Below, piece after piece: positions 1-8,836 of a stretch of DNA of 48,640 bases (its first letter is position 1; each line of letters begins with the position of its first letter). The DNA is from an uncultured Oscillospiraceae bacterium. GTDB lineage: Bacteria; Bacillota; Clostridia; Oscillospirales; Acutalibacteraceae. Both the position numbers and the translations under genes were made by a program. Where the stretch lies: positions 1 to 48,640 of the forward strand of contig UQRL01000017.1 of assembly GCA_900543555.1 (NCBI GenBank), given 5' to 3'. The notes under the pieces are model-generated. The model worked only from the letters and a program-made list of their open reading frames with translations. It had not been told where the DNA came from and made no database searches.

Positions 1-46
1 CTACTCCCTTAGCAGGGGAGCCCCTTCACCACTTGGGTACTTCTCC
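1..46 (-). tRNA. tRNA-Ser(GCU), partial
   Basis: Read on the minus strand, this is the 5' part of a serine tRNA: acceptor 5' strand GGAGAAG, D arm, and an anticodon stem-loop CTCCC-CTGCTAA-GGGAG with anticodon GCT. The variable arm, T arm and 3' end lie beyond the left edge of the window. It sits 50 bp downstream of tRNA-Ser(UGA) and is probably co-transcribed with it. Confidence 0.9.
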
Positions 47-96
47 ATGGTGAAATATGAAAAACGCTATCAACCGCTTGTAGCAGAACTGGCAGG

Positions 97-185
97 TGGC
101 GGAGAGGAAGAGATTCGAACTCTTGGTCCCTTGCGGGATCACTAGTTTTCAAGACTAGCTCCTTAAACCACTCGGACACCTCTCC
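97..185 (-). tRNA. tRNA-Ser(UGA)
   Basis: An 89-nt class II tRNA on the minus strand. The acceptor strands GGAGAGG and CCTCTCC pair, the anticodon loop is CTTGAAA (anticodon TGA), a long variable arm GATCCCGCAAGGGACC is present as expected for serine, and the T loop is GTTCGAAT. The 3' CCA is encoded in the DNA. Its promoter at 204-232 also serves the following tRNA-Ser(GCU). Confidence 0.97.
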
Positions 186-203
186 ATCTCTGAGGCGAGA
201 TTT

Positions 204-232
204 ATGATATCATATTCCCATGGAAAAGTCAA
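204..232 (-). promoter_or_regulatory. Sigma-A promoter of the serine tRNA pair
   Basis: On the minus strand there is a -35 box TTGACT (227-232), a 17-bp spacer and a -10 box TATCAT (204-209). The predicted transcript starts about 11 nt upstream of the tRNA-Ser(UGA) 5' end. The -35 box overlaps the stop codon of the upstream CmpB-type gene. Confidence 0.75.
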
Positions 233-645
233 CGGTTTTTTTCCAGAAGTATCCGGTCTCCCAATTCAGGGGTTTCTGTACCGTGCAGCAGCTCGCACAG
301 CGCAATGGCCGGCAGGGAAAGGCCCAGCCAAAGAAGGGAGTAGGGAAGGCACACCTGGCCCAGCAGGTTCAGGGGCACCTCCGAGTAGTCCCAGATGCGC
401 AGGCCCAGCACCCGGTTAAGCAGAATTCCCAAAGCAAATTCAACCCCTGTAATCACCCCCGCCCCCGCGGTGCACCGGCTGAGCATGTCCCTGTCCTTCA
501 AACGGCTGCAGCAAACCCGGTCGATCAGGCACAGGCACAGCCCTCCTGCCAGCGCCATGGAAGAGTGCGTCCTGCCCCGCCAGGCCATTTCCAGTGCAGG
601 ATACAGGCAGCTGCCCGTCAGGAATAAAAGCGCTTCCGTATACAT
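229..645 (-). CDS. CmpB-type putative ABC transporter permease family membrane protein
   Basis: A 138-residue integral membrane protein with about four hydrophobic segments (roughly residues 5-22, 30-46, 58-80 and 92-115). The stretch around residues 85-105 (a Trp-Asp-Tyr, then PLNLLGQVCLPYSLLW) resembles the conserved P-x-N-L-x-G-x-I/V-C-L...F/Y-S-x-x-W core of the small Clostridial CmpB family (PF06541), labelled a putative ABC transporter permease although most members stand alone and have no proven role. An ATG start follows AAGGGGG at a suitable distance. It is divergent from galE. The family assignment is by motif and moderately certain; the substrate is unknown. Confidence 0.75.
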   Translation of the reverse strand: MYTEALLFLTGSCLYPALEMAWRGRTHSSMALAGGLCLCLIDRVCCSRLKDRDMLSRCTAGAGVITGVEFALGILLNRVLGLRIWDYSEVPLNLLGQVCLPYSLLWLGLSLPAIALCELLHGTETPELGDRILLEKNR

Positions 646-741
646 AAACTGTGCCCCCTTGGAAAAGTATTGCGCGTTTGCTAGTATTGCCTCGCTTGGG
701 GCGGTTTATTTCCACTTTCCGTGGGAAATCTCGGAAACGCC

Positions 742-771
742 TTGTATTTTCCGGCCCTTTTCCCTTATAAT
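742..771 (+). promoter_or_regulatory. Sigma-A promoter of the galE operon
   Basis: TTGTAT (742-747), an 18-bp spacer, then a consensus TATAAT (766-771). The leader of about 58 nt before galE holds an imperfect inverted repeat at 785-806 (GGCACGCCCTTT against AAAGGGTGCC). This could fold at the 5' end of the mRNA, but there is no further evidence that it regulates. Confidence 0.65.
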
Positions 772-835
772 AGTCACAATGGCAGGCACGCCCTTTAAAG
801 GGTGCCAGCTGAAAATCGGGAAGGAGTGTTCGCTT

Positions 836-1852
836 ATGAGGATCCTTGTCACCGGCGGCGCCGGATATATCGGCAGCCACACCTGTATTGTCCTGCTTCA
901 GCAAGGCCATGAGGTGGTCATTGTGGATAACCTCTGCAACAGCAAGCCCGTGGCTGTGCAGCGCATCCAGGAGCTTTCCGGAAGGAAAGCCGCCTTTTAT
1001 CAATATGACCTTCGGGATGAAGAACATCTGCGCCAAGTCTTTCAGAAAGAGAAGATCGACGCGGTCATCCATTTCGCCGGCCTGAAAGCCGTGGGGGAGT
1101 CCGTCTCCATCCCTCTCAAATATTACGACAACAACCTGACGTCCACCCTGGTGCTTCTTAAGGTGATGAAGGAGTTCGGCGTGGGCAACTTTGTGTTCAG
1201 CTCTTCCGCCACCGTGTACGGCAATCCCGCCTCTGTGCCCATCCGGGAGGATTTCCCCCTCTCCACCACCAACCCTTATGGCGCCACTAAACTGATGATT
1301 GAGCGCATCCTCACCGACTGCGCCCACGCGGATCCGGAGTTCCACCCGGTGCTCCTGCGGTACTTCAACCCGGTGGGCGCCCACGAGAGCGGCAAGATCG
1401 GGGAGGACCCCAACGGCATCCCCAACAATTTGGTGCCCTATATCACCCAGACCGTGGTGGGCAAGCGGGAGAAAGTCCACGTCTTTGGCGGCGACTATCC
1501 CACCCCCGATGGCACTGGCGTGCGGGATTATATCCATGTGGTGGACCTGGCCCAGGGCCACGCCGCCGTGTTGCCCCTGTTTGAGACGGGCTTCACCGGG
1601 ACCAAGATCTACAATTTGGGCACCGGAAAGGGCTACTCCGTGCTGGAGATGATCCAGGCCTTTTCCAAGGCGGCGGGCAAAGATATTCCCTACGTCATCG
1701 ACCCCCGCCGGCCCGGGGATATCCCGGCCTGCTATGCCGACTGCACCAGGGCCTATGAGGAGCTGGGCTGGAAGGCGGAAAAGACCTTAGATGACATGTG
1801 CGCGGACTCTCTGCGCTGGCAAAGGATGAATCCCAATGGCTTTGAAGATTGA
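836..1852 (+). CDS. galE: UDP-glucose 4-epimerase
   Basis: A 338-residue short-chain dehydrogenase/reductase-fold enzyme that interconverts UDP-galactose and UDP-glucose in the Leloir pathway, supplying UDP-sugars for the envelope as well as galactose use. The NAD-binding glycine motif GGAGYIG is at residues 7-13, the catalytic Tyr148-x-x-x-Lys152 lies in NPYGATK, and a serine-rich SSSATVYG precedes it. The length is typical for GalE. The ATG at 836 is chosen because AAGGAG lies 9 nt upstream and the protein begins at the Rossmann strand; an in-frame extension to 395 has no homology. It overlaps maf by 17 bp. galK is three genes downstream; galT is not in the window. Confidence 0.96.
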   Translation: MRILVTGGAGYIGSHTCIVLLQQGHEVVIVDNLCNSKPVAVQRIQELSGRKAAFYQYDLRDEEHLRQVFQKEKIDAVIHFAGLKAVGESVSIPLKYYDNNLTSTLVLLKVMKEFGVGNFVFSSSATVYGNPASVPIREDFPLSTTNPYGATKLMIERILTDCAHADPEFHPVLLRYFNPVGAHESGKIGEDPNGIPNNLVPYITQTVVGKREKVHVFGGDYPTPDGTGVRDYIHVVDLAQGHAAVLPLFETGFTGTKIYNLGTGKGYSVLEMIQAFSKAAGKDIPYVIDPRRPGDIPACYADCTRAYEELGWKAEKTLDDMCADSLRWQRMNPNGFED

Positions 1853-2414
1853 ACGCAAACTGATATTGGCCTCCGCCTCCCCCAGCCGGAAGATGCTGTT
1901 GGAGCAGGCGGGCCTGGATTTCGAGGTGGTGGTTTCCGGCGTGGACGAGACCGTTCCCCCGGACTACACCCCCGCCCAGACCGTGGAGGCCCTGGCCCGG
2001 CGCAAGGGGCAGGCCGTACAGGCCCTCCGCCCGGAGGCGCCCATCATCGCCGCGGACTCTGTGGTGAGCATCGACGGCCTGATCTTGGGCAAGCCCAAGG
2101 ATGACGAGGCCGCCAAGGCCACTTTGCGCCGCCTCTCCGGCCGCACCCACGAGCTCATCACCGGGGTGTGCTTGCTGATTAACGGCCGGATGGACCTGTT
2201 CCACCAGGTCACCCAGGTGACCTTTTACCCTCTGACAGAGGAGGAGATCGCCGAGTATGTGGCCCTGGGGGAGTCCCGGGGCCGGGCCGGTGCCTACGGC
2301 ATCGAGGGGATCGGCGTGGTGCTGGTCCAGTCCATCCAGGGGGATTACCCCAACATCGTGGGCCTGCCCGTGGCGGAGACCATCCGCCGCCTACATAAGC
2401 TCTTAGGGGACTGA
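1836..2414 (+). CDS. maf: Maf family nucleoside triphosphate pyrophosphatase
   Basis: A 192-residue Maf/YhdE protein. Family members hydrolyse non-canonical or modified nucleoside triphosphates (dTTP, UTP and modified bases) to monophosphate and pyrophosphate, and in Bacillus are linked to septum formation. Visible hallmarks are the N-terminal LASASPSRK loop, the central IIAADSVV aspartate segment, LGKPKD, and the C-terminal GIEG...GDYPNIVGLP. The gene starts inside the end of galE in another frame, which indicates translational coupling. The order maf then yunB is a house-cleaning/sporulation neighbour pair within this operon. Confidence 0.95.
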   Translation: MALKIERKLILASASPSRKMLLEQAGLDFEVVVSGVDETVPPDYTPAQTVEALARRKGQAVQALRPEAPIIAADSVVSIDGLILGKPKDDEAAKATLRRLSGRTHELITGVCLLINGRMDLFHQVTQVTFYPLTEEEIAEYVALGESRGRAGAYGIEGIGVVLVQSIQGDYPNIVGLPVAETIRRLHKLLGD

Positions 2415-2474
2415 TATCCCCGTCCCGCACCTGAACATGCCTCCCCGCGTAGGATGGAAGGTGGAGGTGAGTCC

Positions 2475-5121
<2,647 letters not shown>

Positions 5122-5138
5122 AGAAAGGCGGAAAGAAT

Positions 5139-6377
5139 ATGATCTGCAAATTCGAGGAATTGTATCAGCAGGAGGCTGCCTCCCAGCGGCCCCGCTACCA
5201 GGCCCTGCGGGAGGGCTTTGCCAAGCAGTTCGGCAGCGACGCAGGCGGCGAATACTTCAGCGCCCCCGGCCGCACGGAGGTGGGCGGCAACCACACCGAC
5301 CACAACCACGGCCGGGTGCTGGCCGCCGCGGTGAACCTGGACGCCGCCGCCTATGCCCGCAAGACAGAGAACGGCATCGCTGTGCTGAAGTCTGCGGAAT
5401 ACCCCAAGCTGGATATGGTGGACCTGAACGACCTGTCCGTCCATCCCGAGGAGGAGGGCACCTCCGCCGCTCTGCTGCGGGGCGTGTGCGCCCGCTGCAA
5501 GGAGCTGGGCTACAAGATTGGCGGCTTCGAGGCCTTCACCATGACCCGGGTTCTCAAAGGCTCCGGCCTCTCCAGCTCCGCCGCCTTCGAGGTCCTGATC
5601 GTCACCATCCTCAGCCACCTGTACAACGATGGGCAGATCGACCCGGTCACTGCGGCCAAGATCGCCCAGTACGCGGAAAACGTGTACTTTGGCAAGCCCT
5701 CCGGCCTGCTGGACCAGATGGCCAGCTCTGTGGGCGGCTTTACCTCCATCGACTTCAAGGACCCGGAGGCCCCCGTCATCGAGAAGGTAGACTTCGACAT
5801 CAGCGCCCAGGGCTACGCTCTCTGCGTGGTGGACACCGGCGGCAACCACGCCAACCTCACCGGCGAGTACGCCGCCATCCCCGCGGAGATGAAGCAGGTG
5901 GCCGCCTATTTCGGCAAGGAGTTCCTGCGGGAGGTGGACGAGAAGGAGTTCTACGAACATATCGGCGATATCCGCAAGCAGACCGGCGACCGGGCCGTGC
6001 TGCGTGCCATGCACTTCTTCGACGATGACCGCCTGGCCTGGGAAGAGGCCCAAGCTCTCCGCGCCGGGGATTTTGAGGCTTTCAAGGGGATGGTGCTCTC
6101 CTCCGGCCGTTCCTCCTTCCAGCGGCTGCAAAACGTCTTCGCTGTGGTGGACCCCCAGGAGCAGGGCTTGACCCTGGCCCTGGCCCTCACGGAAAAGCTT
6201 CTGGAGGGAGAGGGAGCTTGGCGCGTTCACGGCGGCGGCTTCGCGGGGACCATCCAGGCCTATGTGCCCCTGGCGCGCCTGGAGGAGTACCGTGCCGCCA
6301 TGGAGAAAGTCTTTGGCGAGGGAGTCTGCTATACCTTGTCCATCCGCCAGTCGGGCGGCACCAAGGTGGAGTTTTGA
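5139..6377 (+). CDS. galK: Galactokinase (GHMP kinase)
   Basis: A 412-residue GHMP-superfamily kinase expected to make galactose 1-phosphate from galactose and ATP. It has the N-terminal galactokinase signature in a variant form (GRTEVGGNHTDHNHG, about residues 43-57) where classical enzymes have GRVNLIGEHTDY, the ATP-binding glycine/serine loop KGSGLSSSAAFEV, the catalytic Asp in SGLLDQMAS, and the C-terminal GGGFAGT motif. The variant signature is common in Clostridial galactokinases, but another sugar cannot be excluded. It lies 17 bp after ligA and is the last gene before a terminator. With galE it covers two Leloir steps. Confidence 0.9.
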   Translation: MICKFEELYQQEAASQRPRYQALREGFAKQFGSDAGGEYFSAPGRTEVGGNHTDHNHGRVLAAAVNLDAAAYARKTENGIAVLKSAEYPKLDMVDLNDLSVHPEEEGTSAALLRGVCARCKELGYKIGGFEAFTMTRVLKGSGLSSSAAFEVLIVTILSHLYNDGQIDPVTAAKIAQYAENVYFGKPSGLLDQMASSVGGFTSIDFKDPEAPVIEKVDFDISAQGYALCVVDTGGNHANLTGEYAAIPAEMKQVAAYFGKEFLREVDEKEFYEHIGDIRKQTGDRAVLRAMHFFDDDRLAWEEAQALRAGDFEAFKGMVLSSGRSSFQRLQNVFAVVDPQEQGLTLALALTEKLLEGEGAWRVHGGGFAGTIQAYVPLARLEEYRAAMEKVFGEGVCYTLSIRQSGGTKVEF

Positions 6378-6399
6378 TAAAACTGCTTTGAGACGAAAG

Positions 6400-6426
6400 A
6401 GCCTCCGGTTTGCCGGGGGCTTTTTT
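6400..6426 (+). terminator. Rho-independent terminator after galK
   Basis: Stem AGCCTCCGG / CCGGGGGCT with a short TTTG loop (one G-T pair) followed by a run of T. It ends the galE-maf-yunB-ligA-galK unit. Confidence 0.9.
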
Positions 6427-6557
6427 GGCGCCTGAAAATCCCTTTGCGGGACGTGCGGATTGCCAGGGTCAGCGGCAATGCCGCTGCCCGCCGGTAAATC
6501 CGGCCCTGGCGGCGGCTTGTTCTTTTCCCGCGGCCAAAGATAGGAAGGGCTTTTCCC

Positions 6558-6586
6558 TTGCGGTTTTTCCCGAATTGTGCTATACT
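6558..6586 (+). promoter_or_regulatory. Sigma-A promoter upstream of miaB
   Basis: TTGCGG (6558-6563), a 17-bp spacer and TATACT (6581-6586). The start of transcription would fall near 6593, about 60 nt before the miaB start. The stretch from 6427 to 6557 holds no gene that I can support. Confidence 0.75.
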
Positions 6587-6652
6587 ACCTACAGGTTGTG
6601 CCCGGAAGACAGGGGGAACACAGCCTGTATTTATGGATGAGGAGTGTGGCCC

Positions 6653-8062
6653 TTGGAAAACCAGCTTGCCCAGGAAGAACTTTCCCGGCAGAAACTCTAT
6701 ATGGCCGATGTGGCTGAGATGATGAAAGTCCGGGCACGGGGGCCGGTGCCCCTGGCCTATGTGCGCACCTACGGCTGCCAGCAGAATGTGGCCGACGGGG
6801 AGAAAATCAAGGGCCAGCTCAGCGAGATGGGCTTTGAATTCGCCGGTTCCCCTGAGGAGGCGGATTTTATCCTCTTCAACACCTGCGCTGTGCGGGAACA
6901 CGCCCAAGACCGGGTCTTTGGCAACGTGGGGGCCCTGAAGAACATCAAGCGCCGCCATCCCGCCACCATCATCGCCGTGTGCGGCTGCATGACGGAGCAG
7001 GAGCACGTGGCCGAGCGCTTTAAGAAGAGTTATCCCTTTGTGAATATTGTCTTTGGTACCCATGTCATCCACCGGCTGCCGGAGATGCTCTACACCACCC
7101 TCACCGATTCCAAGCGGGTGTTCCTGCGGGGCCACGAGGGGGAAGAGGTCCTGGAGGGCATCCCCACCCGCCGGGACGGCACCTCCCGGGCTTGGGTGAC
7201 GGTGATGCTGGGCTGCGATAACTTCTGCTCTTACTGTATCGTCCCCTATGTGCGGGGCCGGGAGAAGAGCCGCCGCCCGGAGGAGATCGTCAGCGAGTGC
7301 CGGGAGCTCATCCAGGCCGGCTACAAGGAGATCACCCTTTTGGGCCAGAACGTCAACTCCTACGGCAAGGGATTGGAGGAGTCGGTGAACTTCGCGGAGC
7401 TTCTCCGCCGCATCGATGCCATCCCTGGGGATTACCGCATCCGGTTTATGACCTCCCACCCCAAGGATGCCAGTAAAGAACTTTTCGACGTGATGGCCCA
7501 CAGCCAGCACATTCCCCATTACATCCACCTGCCCTTCCAGTCCGGCAACGACCGGGTCTTGCGGGAGATGAACCGCCGCTACACCCGGGAACAGTATCTG
7601 GAGCTCATCCGCTACGCCCGCAGCGTCATGCCGGATGTGAGCTTTACCTCCGACGTGATCGTGGGCTTCCCTGGGGAGACCTACGAGGAGTTTCAGGACA
7701 CTCTCTCCCTGATCCGGGAGGTGGAGTTCACTTCCCTGTTCACCTTCATCTACTCCCCCCGGGAGGGGACGAAAGCGGCCAAAATGCCGGACCCCGTCTC
7801 CCACCAGGAGAAGACCCAGTGGTTCGCGGAGCTTTTAAAAGTTCAGGAGGAGGTTGCCGCCCGGCGCAGCGCCGCCATGGTGGGGCAAACCTACCGGGTG
7901 CTGGTGGAGGAGCGAAACGAAAAGTCCGGCCTGCTTTCGGGCCGCACGGCCTCCAGCGTGGTCATTGACTTCCCCGGCGGGGAGGAGCTTATTGGCCAGT
8001 ACGCTCAGGTGAAAGTCACCGCCGCCCGCAGCTGGATGCTTTCGGGGGAGCTGGCGGAGTGA
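6653..8062 (+). CDS. miaB: tRNA-2-methylthio-N6-dimethylallyladenosine synthase
   Basis: A radical-SAM methylthiotransferase of about 469 residues that converts i6A37 to ms2i6A37 in tRNAs reading UNN codons. The N-terminal UPF0004 domain carries the three ligands of the auxiliary cluster (YGCQQN, NTCAVRE, CGCMTEQ). The radical-SAM cluster is GCDNFCSYCIVP, and a C-terminal TRAM domain (YRVLVEERNEKSG onward) binds RNA. I prefer the TTG at 6653 because GAGGAG (6639-6644) lies 8 nt upstream; a GTG at 6644 would sit on that ribosome site. The substrate i6A is made by MiaA, encoded at 13891 in the same neighbourhood. Confidence 0.97.
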   Translation: MENQLAQEELSRQKLYMADVAEMMKVRARGPVPLAYVRTYGCQQNVADGEKIKGQLSEMGFEFAGSPEEADFILFNTCAVREHAQDRVFGNVGALKNIKRRHPATIIAVCGCMTEQEHVAERFKKSYPFVNIVFGTHVIHRLPEMLYTTLTDSKRVFLRGHEGEEVLEGIPTRRDGTSRAWVTVMLGCDNFCSYCIVPYVRGREKSRRPEEIVSECRELIQAGYKEITLLGQNVNSYGKGLEESVNFAELLRRIDAIPGDYRIRFMTSHPKDASKELFDVMAHSQHIPHYIHLPFQSGNDRVLREMNRRYTREQYLELIRYARSVMPDVSFTSDVIVGFPGETYEEFQDTLSLIREVEFTSLFTFIYSPREGTKAAKMPDPVSHQEKTQWFAELLKVQEEVAARRSAAMVGQTYRVLVEERNEKSGLLSGRTASSVVIDFPGGEELIGQYAQVKVTAARSWMLSGELAE

Positions 8063-8077
8063 GCCGGAGGGATATTT

Positions 8078-8323
8078 ATGAAAAAGCTGGAGCGCTTTTT
8101 TGCGATTTTGGAGGGAACAGCCATCGGCCTGTTCCTTGGCAAGCTCCTCTATCTTTTGTGGCACACTCGGGCGTATCCGGAGTTTTACGCCATGCAGTCG
8201 GCTCCCTGGTATGCGGCACTTCTGGTTCCAGGGGCGGGAATGGTGCTGGCGCTTCTGATAGCCGGAATTGGAAAGGCGGTTTTGCGCCGCCGGGCCAAGA
8301 GAACCAATCAAAAGAAGCAGTGA
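8078..8323 (+). CDS. Small two-span membrane protein, unknown
   Basis: An 81-residue protein with two hydrophobic segments (about residues 12-28 and 43-64) and a basic tail (RRRAKRTNQKK), which puts the C terminus in the cytoplasm. GGAGG lies 8 nt before the ATG and the gene starts 15 bp after miaB, so it is most likely translated from the miaB mRNA. I do not recognise a family. No function is proposed. Confidence 0.7.
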   Translation: MKKLERFFAILEGTAIGLFLGKLLYLLWHTRAYPEFYAMQSAPWYAALLVPGAGMVLALLIAGIGKAVLRRRAKRTNQKKQ

Positions 8324-8378
8324 TGCTTTTTGCAATATTTTAAGAAAGTTCAAATTCAATTCATAAGGAGAAATTACA

Positions 8379-8780
8379 ATGGATATCATCGAAATGACAA
8401 GAGAACTGGGCCGGGCCCTGCAGAACGACGAGCGCTACATCGCCATGATGGCGGCCCGCCAAGCCAGCGACGAGGACGAGGCTTTGCAGGAGGCTATTGG
8501 CGAGTTCAACTTAAAGCGCATGGCCATTTCCAACGAGGCCCAGAAGGAGGAGCGCAACGAGGAGACCCTCCGCCGCCTGAATGACGAGTTCCGGGCTGTG
8601 TATCAGAAGATCATGGAGAACGAGCACATGCTCCGCTATAACGACGCCAAAAACGAGTTTGATGCCCTGCTGCAGCAGATGACCGGCATCCTCAGCTTGT
8701 GCGCCGAGGGCGAGGACCCCGCCACCTGCGACGCGTCCTCCTGCGGCGGCAACTGCTCCAGCTGCGCCGGCTGCCACTGA
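8379..8780 (+). CDS. RicA/YlbF-family regulator with cysteine-rich tail
   Basis: A 133-residue helical protein of the YlbF/YmcA family (PF06133). In Bacillus subtilis, YlbF, YmcA and YaaT (RicF, RicA, RicT) form a complex that carries two [4Fe-4S] clusters, is required for RNase Y-dependent mRNA maturation, and promotes competence, sporulation and biofilm formation. The alpha-helical body occupies residues 1-105. The last 28 residues hold six cysteines and a terminal histidine (CDASSCGGNCSSCAGCH), suitable for cluster binding. Its place between miaB and mutS is the same as that of B. subtilis ymcA, favouring RicA orthology. AAGGAG precedes the ATG. Confidence 0.85.
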   Translation: MDIIEMTRELGRALQNDERYIAMMAARQASDEDEALQEAIGEFNLKRMAISNEAQKEERNEETLRRLNDEFRAVYQKIMENEHMLRYNDAKNEFDALLQQMTGILSLCAEGEDPATCDASSCGGNCSSCAGCH

Positions 8781-8836
8781 GAGAAACACGGGGACGGCCC
8801 TCGCCCCTGGAAATGGAAAGGGTTGGTTAAAGCACA

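Noticed and set aside
440..1561. Minus-strand open frame (373 codons) opposite galE
   Set aside because: It overlaps the galE promoter and the CmpB-type gene and has no coherent domain.
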